Of a stretch of DNA of 25,491 bases, positions 1 to 7,524 are shown piece by piece. Made by a program: the position numbers and the translations under genes. Source of the stretch: an uncultured Agathobaculum sp. (GTDB taxonomy: Bacteria; Bacillota; Clostridia; Oscillospirales; Butyricicoccaceae); the NCBI GenBank assembly GCA_944380945.1, contig CALWJG010000003.1:1-25491 (forward strand), given 5' to 3'. Numbering within the stretch: the stretch's first letter is position 1; every line of letters begins with the position of its first letter. The notes below the pieces were generated by a model that was given only the letters and a program-made list of their open reading frames with translations, was not told the DNA's origin and did not search any database.

Positions 1-112
1 AGGCGTTTCAGGGCGTTACCCCGCTATTCCACCTATCAAACTATCAGTTTTCCGAACAACGGAAAACAGTTGCCCGTGCGCAGACTTTTTACCATCTGCG
101 AACGAGTCGCAC
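1..112 (-). mobile_element. Probable 5' end of a group II intron (domain I), truncated by window edge
   Basis: Read on the minus strand from 112, the sequence opens with GTGCGACTCG, matching the GUGYG start of bacterial group II introns. It then shows compact stems expected of domain I: CGCAGA/TCTGCG shortly after the start, and a perfect 8-bp hairpin GTTTTCCG-loop-CGGAAAAC at 47-67. It interrupts the coupling-protein fragment immediately upstream, right after bases that still match the expected reading (TTC TNN GTG A). Group II introns are common passengers of clostridial conjugative elements. The rest of the intron, including any reverse transcriptase, would lie outside the window. The call rests on the 5' motif, the stems and the context only; another insertion or simple decay remains possible. 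Confidence 0.45.
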
Positions 113-405
113 TCACTTAGAAATCCTCACTGGACTTTTCACCCTCTCCCTTGGTGTTGAGAATTAGGGCGTTTACCAGCTTCAAGATGTCCTTCTCCGA
201 GCGGATATACGCCAGAGGGTTATACCGCATGGACTTCTTGAAGTTGATGAGATTCAGGCTTTTGATGCGGTATCCCTTGCGGTTCAACAGGGTTCCCACC
301 TCATTCAGGATGGTACCCTTTGGATCGGTGATTACATAGGAGGAATGGCGCCGGAGCAGGTTTGGCTTGATAAAGAACCTCTGTTTATTGCAGGCGCTGC
401 CGATC
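113..405 (-). pseudogene. VirD4/TraG-type conjugative coupling protein fragment
   Basis: The minus-strand reading contains FFIKPNLL, SSYVITDPKGTIL, NLINFKKSMRYNPLAYI and a run ending in LNTKGEGEKSSEDF. These are strongly characteristic of the VirD4/TraG coupling ATPase of Tn1549-like integrative conjugative elements. In intact proteins the region follows a P-loop of the form GSGAGKT; here that spot reads GSACNKQ, so the Walker A motif is destroyed. A TAA replaces the Trp codon normally expected after SEDF. Only about 90 of roughly 600 residues remain, and the reading upstream of about 405 has no resemblance to the family. The stretch is visibly less GC-rich than the rest of the window, as expected for transferred DNA. 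An open frame continues to a Met codon at 548, but that part looks random. Confidence 0.75.
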
Positions 406-470
406 CTGCCGCCCGACTTTGCAAAAGAGTCCTCCTGCTGCCGCCGCGCCATTTGCCGCTTGGCAGCAAA

Positions 471-507
471 GCGCGCAGCCGGCGGGAAATACCCACCGGC
501 TGCGCGC
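471..507 (-). terminator. Hairpin terminator of the BCCT transporter gene
   Basis: Inverted repeat with 16-base arms (471-486 and 492-507) around a 5-base loop, 44 bases beyond the transporter stop codon. The single non-Watson-Crick position becomes a G-U pair in the minus-strand transcript, which suggests that direction. Only a short TTT follows, so termination may be inefficient. Confidence 0.6.
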
Positions 508-550
508 GCTGCGTAGAAAAGGTGTATGGAGAAAACAGATTGGTGCATGC

Positions 551-2191
551 TTATTTCACTGCGGCCTGCTCGTGCTCACGCTCGAGTTCTTCGATGACTT
601 GCTCGCGCTCCTGCTCTTCCTCCAATTCTTCTATGTAGGTCGCATCATATTTTTTACGATTTAGAAGCATTCGAAACGCCGCTATGGTCATCAATATTGT
701 GACAATGACCGCCGGCAAAGCAAATACTGTGATCATTGCATTGAGCGCATCATAGCCGCCGACATACAGCAGAATAAAGGTCAGTGCACCCATAAACAGG
801 CCGACCGCAGCGTTCAGGATTTTGGGCGTATTGGTCTTGGACGCATCAATCTCCGTCCTCTTCATAAACATCATGGGGAAGGAATATGCAATCGAATCTG
901 AGAATGTGATAAACGTCATAACCGCTACAATCAGGAAGAACCACTTCATAATCGTGCCAAGCGGCAGAGTGTCGAGGAAGGCAAAGGTCGCAATGCCGTC
1001 GCCGAACTGCTGCATCTGCGCCCACAGGTCACTGCCGTCCAGCAGTCCGAACATGGCCGTACCGCCAAACAGCACATACCACAGGAATACCACGCCGCAA
1101 GGCATGACACAGTTGACCAGAACAAACTGGCGCAGCGTGCGGCCGTAGGCGATGCTGGCATAGAAAAATGCACTCATCAAACCCGGAACGATGTTCCACG
1201 AATAGTAGTACATGGTCTGGCTGTTCTGCCAGGTGGAATTGGTGACCGGATCAGCGAAGGTGATCATCGGGATAAAGTCAGTGATGAACTCGCCAAGGCT
1301 GGTGAACAGCGTTCCGAGCAGGCGGTTCGCTCCCACCGGGCTGACGATCAGCACGAAAATCAGGATGAACGCATAGCACGCAGCATTGATGTTGCTGAGC
1401 TTGCCCATCAGCTTATGCACGCCGGAAGTAGCGAAAATAACCGTCAATACCGTATAGAAAATAATGATATACGGCTCAAAGGAGGGCGTTTCACTCATGC
1501 CCGCGACCGTGCCGATGCCAGAGTTGAGCTGGATAACGGCAAGGCCCATATTGGTGCCGCACACAACCAGCGACATGACCATGATGATATTGATAATATG
1601 CCCCGCAAGGCCTTCGGTTTTCTCACCAATCAGCGGGTACAGTGCGGAACTGCCTTTCAGGCTGCGTTTTCCGTTGTAATACACTAAGCCGACTGCCAGC
1701 GCCGCCAGTACAATCAGAAAATACGGCGGCAAGCCGTAATGCAGGAAGCAGTATTCCAGCGTCGGAATGATCGCTTCTGCGCTGCCCGCTTCTACCCCCA
1801 AGAATTCCGGCGGGTTCATGAACATATTGACCGGGCCGGATACACCGTAGAAGCAGATACCGACCGCGATCGTGCCGGTCAGCGTCAGTGTGAACCAGGT
1901 ACCGTTGCTGATACTGGGGCGGGCGTTTTTCCCGCCGAAACGGATGTCACCGTATTTGCTGAATACCAGAAACGCGCACAGTGCAACGACCAGAATCGTG
2001 CACACAATGTAAAGCCACTTGAAATGGCTCATGATCCATGCCAGCGCATTGGTCAAAAAACCTTCAAATTGTACCGGGAATATTGCGCCGATCGCAATGA
2101 CCAGCAGCAGCGCAATAACGCCGGGAAAAAATACTTTCTTGTCAATCAGGGACATGATCCTCTGCTTGCCGCCGTTTTGCTTTTCGTTCAT
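551..2191 (-). CDS. BCCT-family transporter (betaine/carnitine/choline type), divergent substrate box
   Basis: A 546-residue, strongly hydrophobic protein with about 12 membrane segments and the BCCT landmarks: FYGVSGPVNMF (114-124), the long segment around SWN at 331-333, the AYGRTLRQF loop (348-356) and TFITFSDSIAYSFPMM (426-441). This family imports quaternary amines by Na+ symport, H+ symport or exchange. Tryptophans that usually form the substrate box appear changed. The usual HWGxHxW element reads HYGLPPY (151-157), and the paired Trp of WAWWISW reads SWNIVPG. The C-terminus (519-543) is a Glu/Arg-rich, probably helical tail. AAAGGAG lies 7 bases before the ATG at 2191 and supports this start. 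The gene lies downstream of the MttB-family methyltransferase on the same strand, suggesting it supplies that enzyme's substrate. Confidence 0.88.
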   Translation of the reverse strand: MNEKQNGGKQRIMSLIDKKVFFPGVIALLLVIAIGAIFPVQFEGFLTNALAWIMSHFKWLYIVCTILVVALCAFLVFSKYGDIRFGGKNARPSISNGTWFTLTLTGTIAVGICFYGVSGPVNMFMNPPEFLGVEAGSAEAIIPTLEYCFLHYGLPPYFLIVLAALAVGLVYYNGKRSLKGSSALYPLIGEKTEGLAGHIINIIMVMSLVVCGTNMGLAVIQLNSGIGTVAGMSETPSFEPYIIIFYTVLTVIFATSGVHKLMGKLSNINAACYAFILIFVLIVSPVGANRLLGTLFTSLGEFITDFIPMITFADPVTNSTWQNSQTMYYYSWNIVPGLMSAFFYASIAYGRTLRQFVLVNCVMPCGVVFLWYVLFGGTAMFGLLDGSDLWAQMQQFGDGIATFAFLDTLPLGTIMKWFFLIVAVMTFITFSDSIAYSFPMMFMKRTEIDASKTNTPKILNAAVGLFMGALTFILLYVGGYDALNAMITVFALPAVIVTILMTIAAFRMLLNRKKYDATYIEELEEEQEREQVIEELEREHEQAAVK

Positions 2192-2232
2192 AATACATCT
2201 CCTTTACTCGAACAAACCTACTCATCGATTGC

Positions 2233-2262
2233 CCCTGCATTTGCAGGGATACACACGTATCC
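2233..2262. other. Two touching dyads in the transporter leader
   Basis: CCCTGCA/TGCAGGG (2233-2248, 2-base loop) abuts GGATAC/GTATCC (2247-2262, 4-base loop); they share two G residues. They lie 42-71 bases upstream of the transporter start, in the 263-base gap after mttB. They may be RNA hairpins or protein sites; no convincing promoter was found in this gap. Confidence 0.35.
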
Positions 2263-2333
2263 TTTACATAACCTCCCCTCTCTGTACTGCTCTTTTCTCC
2301 AAAACAATCCACCCATTCGGCGGACCGCAAACG

Positions 2334-2369
2334 AAAAAGGGGCGGCGCGGGGCCGGCAAAACCCCGCGC
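2334..2369 (-). terminator. Hairpin with T-tract after the mttB-family gene
   Basis: GCGCGGGG (2345-2352) pairs with CCCCGCGC (2362-2369). In the minus-strand transcript a U5 run (2334-2338) follows the stem by about 6 bases. It lies 86 bases after the methyltransferase stop and may partly uncouple the transporter from it. The offset U-tract makes it less than ideal. Confidence 0.5.
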
Positions 2370-2454
2370 GCCTTCGGAAAACCGGCAGCCCGGCCCCCAG
2401 ATGGATATTGATGGAGGGGAAAGGAGCCGGTCTGCCGCAGATCATAGCAAGGCC

Positions 2455-3873
2455 TTACTCGGTGCAGCGCGCGATGACGTCCTCGCTGATGCCCTGCCGG
2501 CGCAGCAGATCCTGCATCTGCGCCAGCTTGTCCGCCGGGACTTCCGGCTTCTGATAGGCGTTCAGCAGCTGCTCGATGCGCTTGTCGATGTTCTTGTAGA
2601 AGGTCTGCGGATCGTTCTGCGAGCCGCGGTTGGCCAGATACGGCGTAAGCAGCTCTTCCTTCATGTAATCGTAGGTGTGGTCGCTGGTCAGGTATTCGCC
2701 GCCGTGGCCGACCTCGTGGATGACGTCCTCGGGGATGGTCTCCTCGTTTACCTCGATGTCACGCAGGTAGCGGTCGACATGATCCTGAATGTCAAAGTCA
2801 AGGATGAGTTTATCGTAGGACATGGACAGGTAGCCATTCATGCAGCCCGCCGAATGCAGCATCAGGTTGATGCCATGCTGGCGGGAAGCGAGGTAGATCA
2901 GCTCGCCCTCATAGGCGCACTGCGGGCTGAAGATGTTGGCGTCCGACAGCGTGCCGCCGCCGCGGCAGGGGACATTATAGAAGTGCGCCAGTTCCGCGCC
3001 GTACTTGACGCACAGCGCGCTCTCGGGCGCGCCGATGGCGATGGCGCAGCTGCGCAGGTCGGCCGCAGTCGAGGCCGTGCCATAGATGACCGGCGTGCCG
3101 GGATTCGCCATCTGGGCGAGGATGATGCCGCCGAGCACCTCAGCGTTGGTCAGCGCGATCGTGCCCGCGATGCTGACCGGCGAGGTGGTGCCCGCCATGG
3201 CCGCCGAACAGATGACGACCGGCTGGCGGTATTTGCCAAAGGTGAGGATGGTCTCGGTCATATCGTCCGTGCCGAGCAGCGGGGTGTTCGGGTTGGACAG
3301 GCCGACCAGCACACAGTGCTGCCGCAGTTCATCCTCGGTGTAGCCGAAGCGGGTGCGGGTCATCTCGATGACCGCCTCCATCTCCGTGTAGTTGCCGCCC
3401 GCAGTGTAAAGCGGCTTTTCGCAGTGGCAGAGCGAGATGTAGTTGAGCACCAGATCGTTCCACTCGGGCGGGATGCCGACCGGATCGACCGTCATGCCGC
3501 CGTTGAAGCCGATGTTGGGGTGCGCCTCATACAGCTTCTGGATCTTGATGTAGTCCTCGATCGTCGCGTCGCGCATCGTGCCGTCTCGGTCGATCAGATT
3601 GGTGACGATGGTCACGCCGCGCGCCCAGTGGCCGTCGCCGATGGTGATGTTGTACTTGGGGTTCGCGCCCTCAAACAGGAAGCTGGACGGCGCCTTGCCG
3701 ACCCACTCCATCACCTGCTCCGGGGTGAAGAAGGCGACGTTTCCCTCCATGCGCACGCCGTGCTCGCGCAGGATGCGCTGGGCGTCCGGATGGACGAACT
3801 CCATGCCCGTGTTCTGCAGAATGCGCAGGGTCGCTTCATGGATCTTCTGAATTTTCTCTTTTTCGCTCATCAT
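2455..3873 (-). CDS. MttB-family (non-pyrrolysine) methylamine/betaine:corrinoid methyltransferase
   Basis: A 472-residue protein of the trimethylamine methyltransferase MttB superfamily. Family elements are HEATLRILQNTGMEF (12-26), the barrel segment ANPGTPVIYGT (256-266), CVKYGAELAHFYNVPCRGGG (288-307), SDAN (310-313), QCAYEG and HEVGHGGEYL (386-395). In archaeal MttB the residue before SDA is pyrrolysine; here it is Leu309 and there is no in-frame TAG. This places it among the non-pyrrolysine homologues, which demethylate quaternary amines such as glycine betaine, proline betaine, carnitine or gamma-butyrobetaine onto a corrinoid protein. Which of these it uses cannot be read from the sequence. 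The start at 3873 has GGAGGG 7 bases upstream; Met at 3870 is an alternative, and the longer open frame to 4035 runs across the promoter. No corrinoid protein or RamA-type activator is in the window. Confidence 0.88.
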   Translation of the reverse strand: MMSEKEKIQKIHEATLRILQNTGMEFVHPDAQRILREHGVRMEGNVAFFTPEQVMEWVGKAPSSFLFEGANPKYNITIGDGHWARGVTIVTNLIDRDGTMRDATIEDYIKIQKLYEAHPNIGFNGGMTVDPVGIPPEWNDLVLNYISLCHCEKPLYTAGGNYTEMEAVIEMTRTRFGYTEDELRQHCVLVGLSNPNTPLLGTDDMTETILTFGKYRQPVVICSAAMAGTTSPVSIAGTIALTNAEVLGGIILAQMANPGTPVIYGTASTAADLRSCAIAIGAPESALCVKYGAELAHFYNVPCRGGGTLSDANIFSPQCAYEGELIYLASRQHGINLMLHSAGCMNGYLSMSYDKLILDFDIQDHVDRYLRDIEVNEETIPEDVIHEVGHGGEYLTSDHTYDYMKEELLTPYLANRGSQNDPQTFYKNIDKRIEQLLNAYQKPEVPADKLAQMQDLLRRQGISEDVIARCTE

Positions 3874-3985
3874 GTCTTTTCCCTCCAAAACGGTAATCAT
3901 GCCCGTGATCAGGCCACTGCGGCCAATCCCGCCGCGCCCTGCCGGGCATTGCTTTTGACGGAACAGGGCCTTTTCCTCTCTTTCT

Positions 3986-4001
3986 TGCAAGAAGCGTGCC
4001 A
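3986..4001 (-). promoter_or_regulatory. Sigma-54 promoter (-24/-12) of the mttB-family gene
   Basis: The minus strand reads TGGCACGCTTCTTGCA, matching the consensus TGGCACGNNNNTTGCA at every defined position, with the invariant GG and GC separated by 10 bases. Transcription would start near 3975, giving a leader of about 100 bases before the ATG at 3873. The adjacent gene encodes a sigma-54 activator, which strongly supports the call. Confidence 0.9.
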
Positions 4002-4077
4002 ATCCCGTTTTTGGCAGCGAGGAAATCCGGATCACCGGGTAATTTTATCGAACGTCACCAAAGGCTTTCGGACGCAG

Positions 4078-4094
4078 CTGTGCAAATTGCGCAG
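4078..4094. promoter_or_regulatory. Probable activator-binding dyad upstream of the sigma-54 promoter
   Basis: CTGTGCAA-A-TTGCGCAG, a 17-base inverted repeat with 7 of 8 arm positions paired. Its centre is about 110 bases upstream of the predicted start, the classic distance for an enhancer bound by a sigma-54 activator. Confidence 0.65.
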
Positions 4095-4113
4095 AGATCC
4101 GCGCAGTGTCCGG

Positions 4114-4162
4114 CCGAAAAATAAAAAAGCCGCCCGTCGGGGCGGTGATCCCCGACGGGCGG
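4114..4162 (-). terminator. Rho-independent terminator of the sigma-54 regulator gene
   Basis: A perfect 13-bp GC-rich stem (4130-4142 with 4150-4162) and 7-base loop, followed in the minus-strand transcript by a U-rich tract (the A-rich 4117-4128 on the plus strand). It lies 76 bases past the regulator stop and before the mttB promoter, so the two genes are separate units. Confidence 0.92.
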
Positions 4163-4177
4163 TCGTCGCGCTGAAGC

Positions 4178-4228
4178 GCAAATAATATTTGCTTTTCTGC
4201 ACTGTTTGCGCAAAAAAATCTTGCGCAG
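4178..4228. promoter_or_regulatory. Cluster of further dyads (second putative enhancer)
   Basis: Contains the perfect dyad GCAAATA-A-TATTTGC (4178-4192), the palindrome TTTGCGCAAA (4205-4214) and a half site TTGCGCAG (4221-4228) identical to one arm of the 4078-4094 dyad. They lie roughly 205-255 bases upstream of the predicted mttB start, at the 3' edge of the regulator gene. The 12-mer TTGCGCAAAAAA recurs beside the other sigma-54 promoter at 22252. Confidence 0.5.
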
Positions 4229-4238
4229 CAACTGGCGC

Positions 4239-5969
4239 TCATTTTCCCGTGCGCAGCAGCTCCTTGACGTCGATCTGATATCGTTTGAGCCGGTATTGCA
4301 GGTTCTGGCGGCTCATCTGCATGGCGCGCGCCGTGGCCGCGATATTGCCGTCGTGCTCAAGCAGCATACGGCAAATGGTCTGGCGCTCGAATTCCCGAAC
4401 CGAATGATGCAGCGACTGGTCTTCGGCCGGCGGCAAGGGCGTCTCCTTCCACTGCGCCGCGGCCGTCAGGGTATCCGGCAGGCAGTCGGTCGTGATAAAG
4501 GATTCGTTATCCGGCAGGATGTTCATTGCATGCTCGATCGCATGCTGCAATTCACGCACGTTGCCCGGCCAGTCATAGGAATAAAACAGTTCGAGCGTAT
4601 ACTTGTCGATATCGCGCACGGTCCGGCCGAGCCGCTCGTTGCACTGCATGATGAAATGCTTGGCAAGCACCGCGATGTCCTCCTTGCGCTCGCGCAGCGG
4701 CGGGATCGTGATGCTGACCACACCCAGCCGGTAATACAGGTCGGGCCGCAGCAGGTGTTCGGCCAGCGCCCGCTGCGGCGGGATATTCAGGTTGGACAGC
4801 ACGCGCACATCTACCTGAATTTCGTTCATGCCGCCTACGCGGCGGATGCGGCCGTCCTGCAGCACACGCAGCAGCTTGGACTGCAGCGTGATGTTCATGG
4901 AATTGATCTCATCGAGCAGCAGCGTGCCGCCGTTTGCCTGCTCGAACAGGCCCGGGCGGCGCTCCGCGCCAGTGTAAGCACCCTTTTCCGTCCCGAACAG
5001 CAGGCTTTCCAGCAGATTATCCGGAATGGCCGCACAGTTGATCGCAAGGAAAGGGCCGTTTGCCCGCGGGCTCGCGTTGTGGATGCTCTGCGCGAACAGT
5101 TCCTTGCCCGTGCCGGTCTCGCCGTAAAACATGACCGATGAGTCGCTTTTTGCGACCTGCAGGCATTTATGCACAATATTCTGCATGGCCGCGCTGCGGC
5201 CGATGATGTCATTGAAATGATAGGCTGCGGACAGCGGGCTCTTCGCCTTCTGCACGGCGGGCTGGGATGCCGTATGCTGCAGCAGCTTTTCCTGCAGGTC
5301 GATCACGCGCTTCTGGAGCTGCTCGAGCGCGCGCATATCGGTGATCAGGTTGAACGCGCCCAACACCTGCCCGTTCTGCGTGATCGGATAGTTATTGGAT
5401 ATGATATTGGCGGATTTTCCATAACGTGTGGCATAGTACTGCCGCAGGTTGGTCAGCGGCTTGCCCTCGCGCAGCACGCGGCGGATCGCACTCTCACTGC
5501 CATCCAGCATGACGTACACATCCTCGACCGTCTCACCCTTCACATCGCCGATGGCAACCCCGTCCAGCCGGACCGCCGCGTCATTGAGCAGCCAGATACG
5601 GCCCTGCGCATCGCACAGCACGACCGCCTCGTTCAGTTGATTGACCACGGTCATCAGCATGTCGTGGCAGGCGTCGTTTGAGGCGTCCCGGAACACGACC
5701 AGCTGCGCGCCCTCCGGCAGATCGCTGACCGCGGGCGTCGGGCAGCGCAGCAGATATTCGCCGAACGCGATGTTGACATAGACCGGCGTTTCACTTTCCT
5801 CACACAGCGGCGCGGCGATCTCGTCGAGCCGCAGGCCTCTGAGCTGTCCCCTGCCGTGCAGCAGATCGTTCGCCATGCCGTTTGCCGACAGGATCACGCT
5901 GTCCCCGTCGATCAGCAGCGCGCCCAGACTGCACTGAGACAGCAATTCCATTGCTTCATTGATCTTCAT
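4239..5969 (-). CDS. Sigma-54-dependent transcriptional activator (PAS, AAA+, Fis-type HTH)
   Basis: A 576-residue enhancer-binding protein. A sensory N-terminus with one or two PAS-like segments (about 8-100 and 103-215) leads through a helical linker (about 212-235) to the AAA+ domain (about 253-480). The Walker A is GETGTGKE (283-290), the sigma-54 contact loop is GAYTGA (330-335; Tyr for the usual Phe, a tolerated variant) and the Walker B is GGTLLLDE (347-354). The C-terminus (541-564, NIAATARAMQMSRQNLQYRL) is a Fis-type helix-turn-helix. There is no receiver domain, so it probably senses a ligand directly. The Met at 5969 has a GGGGAT-type ribosome site; the upstream Met at 6005 has none. 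Location and the adjacent -24/-12 promoter point to control of the mttB/BCCT module, and perhaps of the glycyl radical enzyme at 22373. Confidence 0.93.
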   Translation of the reverse strand: MKINEAMELLSQCSLGALLIDGDSVILSANGMANDLLHGRGQLRGLRLDEIAAPLCEESETPVYVNIAFGEYLLRCPTPAVSDLPEGAQLVVFRDASNDACHDMLMTVVNQLNEAVVLCDAQGRIWLLNDAAVRLDGVAIGDVKGETVEDVYVMLDGSESAIRRVLREGKPLTNLRQYYATRYGKSANIISNNYPITQNGQVLGAFNLITDMRALEQLQKRVIDLQEKLLQHTASQPAVQKAKSPLSAAYHFNDIIGRSAAMQNIVHKCLQVAKSDSSVMFYGETGTGKELFAQSIHNASPRANGPFLAINCAAIPDNLLESLLFGTEKGAYTGAERRPGLFEQANGGTLLLDEINSMNITLQSKLLRVLQDGRIRRVGGMNEIQVDVRVLSNLNIPPQRALAEHLLRPDLYYRLGVVSITIPPLRERKEDIAVLAKHFIMQCNERLGRTVRDIDKYTLELFYSYDWPGNVRELQHAIEHAMNILPDNESFITTDCLPDTLTAAAQWKETPLPPAEDQSLHHSVREFERQTICRMLLEHDGNIAATARAMQMSRQNLQYRLKRYQIDVKELLRTGK

Positions 5970-6021
5970 GTCATCCCCACTTCCCTGCAGCCGGTTGTGA
6001 TACAACAGCTTGCTTTTCTAC

Positions 6022-6050
6022 ATTATAGCCGGTATTTCCCCGCATGCCAA
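6022..6050 (-). promoter_or_regulatory. SigA-type promoter of the regulator gene
   Basis: On the minus strand TTGGCA (6045-6050), a 17-base spacer and a perfect TATAAT (6022-6027). The start would be near 6015, about 46 bases before the ATG at 5969. A GTTGT-GAT-ACAAC dyad (5994-6006) lies within the leader and could be an autoregulatory site. Confidence 0.85.
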
Positions 6051-6072
6051 TACGCTTTTGGAACGCATCTGC

Positions 6073-6104
6073 AAAAGCGGCGCCCGCCTGAAAACGGACG
6101 CCGC
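6073..6104 (-). terminator. Terminator of the nfnA-nfnB operon
   Basis: A 10-base stem (6077-6086 with 6095-6104, one mismatch or wobble) followed in the minus-strand transcript by TTTT. It begins 20 bases beyond the nfnB stop codon. Confidence 0.8.
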
Positions 6105-6123
6105 ATTGCTCGGCTGTATTGCG

Positions 6124-7524
6124 TTATACCGATGCGCCGGACAGATCCTGATGGATGGCTGCCGCGGCCTTCTTGCCCGCGCCCATGGCGAGAATGACGG
6201 TCGCCGCGCCGGTGACTGCGTCGCCGCCCGCATAGACGCCCTTCTTGGAGGTGCGGCCGTCCTCATCCGCGATGATGCCGCCCCACTTCTGGGTCTCCAG
6301 ACCGGGCGTGGTGCTCTTGATGAGCGGGTTGGGGCTGTTGCCGATGGCAACGACCACCGTATCCACCGCAAGCTCAAACTCGCTGCCCTGCTTGGGCACC
6401 GGACGTCGGCGGCCCGACGCATCCGGCTCGCCCAGCTCCATCTCGATGCACTGCATGGATTTGACACAGCCGTTCTCGTCGCCCTCGATCTCCACCGGGT
6501 TGCACAGCATCTTGAAGATGATGCCCTCCTCCTTGGCGTGGTGGACCTCCTCCACGCGGGCAGGCATTTCCTTCTCACTGCGGCGGTAGACGATGTACAC
6601 CTCTTCCGCGCCCAGACGCTTGGCACAGCGCGCCGCGTCCATGGCCACGTTGCCGCCGCCGATGATAGCCGCGCGCTTTCCCACGCGCACCGGCGTATCC
6701 GCCTCAGGGAAGGTATAGGCCTTCATCAGGTTGATGCGGGTCAAAAACTCGTTGGCCGAATACACGCCGTTCAAATTCTCGCCCGGGATCTTCTGGAAGT
6801 TGGGCAGGCCCGCGCCCGAGCCCACAAACACCGCGTCGTATTCCTCGAGCAGCTCGTCCACGGTCTCCATGCGGCCGATGACCGAATTGGTGCGGATCTC
6901 CACGCCCAGCGCCTCGACGGTCGCGATCTCCTGCCGCACGAGCGACTTGGGCAGGCGGAACTCGGGAATGCCGTAGACCAGCACGCCGCCGGGGGTGTGC
7001 AGCGCTTCAAAGATCGTGACCTGATAGCCCAGCTTGGCAAGGTCGCCCGCGCAGGTCAGGCCCGCCGGGCCGGAACCGACCACAGCGACTTTTTTGCCGT
7101 TCGGCGCGGCGCTCTCCGGCTGCGGCAGCTCATCCGCATGCTGCATGCCCCAGTCCGCGACAAAGCGCTCCAGTCGGCCGATGCCCACCGGCTCGCCCTT
7201 GATGCCGCGCACGCACTTGCATTCGCACTGGCTCTCCTGCGGGCACACACGTCCGCAGATCGCCGGCAAGTTGCTGGTGGATTTGAGGATGGCATGCGCG
7301 CCCGCCATGTCGCCCTCCTTGATCTTCTGGATGAACGAAGGAATCTGCACGTTCACCGGGCAGCCGGAGACACAGGGCATGTTCTTGCAGTTCAGGCACC
7401 GCTCGGCCTCGCCCTTTGCCATCTCATAGGTGGTGTAGCCCGCGCTGACCTCCTGAAAGTTGCCGCTGCGGACGATCGGGTCCTGCTCGACCGCAGGTGT
7501 CTTTTTCGGGTCCATGTTAGGCAT
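6124..7524 (-). CDS. nfnB: NfnB: large subunit of NADH-dependent ferredoxin:NADP+ oxidoreductase (GltA-like)
   Basis: A 466-residue flavoprotein of the glutamate synthase small-subunit / NfnB family. Two Cys groups (43, 46, 51, 55 and 90, 94, 100, 104) bind [4Fe-4S] clusters. A dinucleotide fold VVGSGPAGLT (148-157) holds FAD and a later one, AIIGGGNVAMDAAR, binds NADPH. Alone such a protein could be annotated as a homotetrameric glutamate synthase or sulfide dehydrogenase subunit. The adjacent nfnA gene makes bifurcating transhydrogenase the better call: it couples reduced ferredoxin and NADH oxidation to reduction of two NADP+. The ATG at 7524 is preceded by GGGGGAG at 7 bases and lies inside the end of nfnA (8-base overlap), implying translational coupling. 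Confidence 0.9.
   Translation of the reverse strand: MPNMDPKKTPAVEQDPIVRSGNFQEVSAGYTTYEMAKGEAERCLNCKNMPCVSGCPVNVQIPSFIQKIKEGDMAGAHAILKSTSNLPAICGRVCPQESQCECKCVRGIKGEPVGIGRLERFVADWGMQHADELPQPESAAPNGKKVAVVGSGPAGLTCAGDLAKLGYQVTIFEALHTPGGVLVYGIPEFRLPKSLVRQEIATVEALGVEIRTNSVIGRMETVDELLEEYDAVFVGSGAGLPNFQKIPGENLNGVYSANEFLTRINLMKAYTFPEADTPVRVGKRAAIIGGGNVAMDAARCAKRLGAEEVYIVYRRSEKEMPARVEEVHHAKEEGIIFKMLCNPVEIEGDENGCVKSMQCIEMELGEPDASGRRRPVPKQGSEFELAVDTVVVAIGNSPNPLIKSTTPGLETQKWGGIIADEDGRTSKKGVYAGGDAVTGAATVILAMGAGKKAAAAIHQDLSGASV

Noticed and set aside
3874..4035. Longer N-terminus for the MttB-family protein starting at 4035
   Set aside because: It would translate through the sigma-54 promoter and leader. 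The Met at 3873 has a good ribosome site and gives the usual family length.
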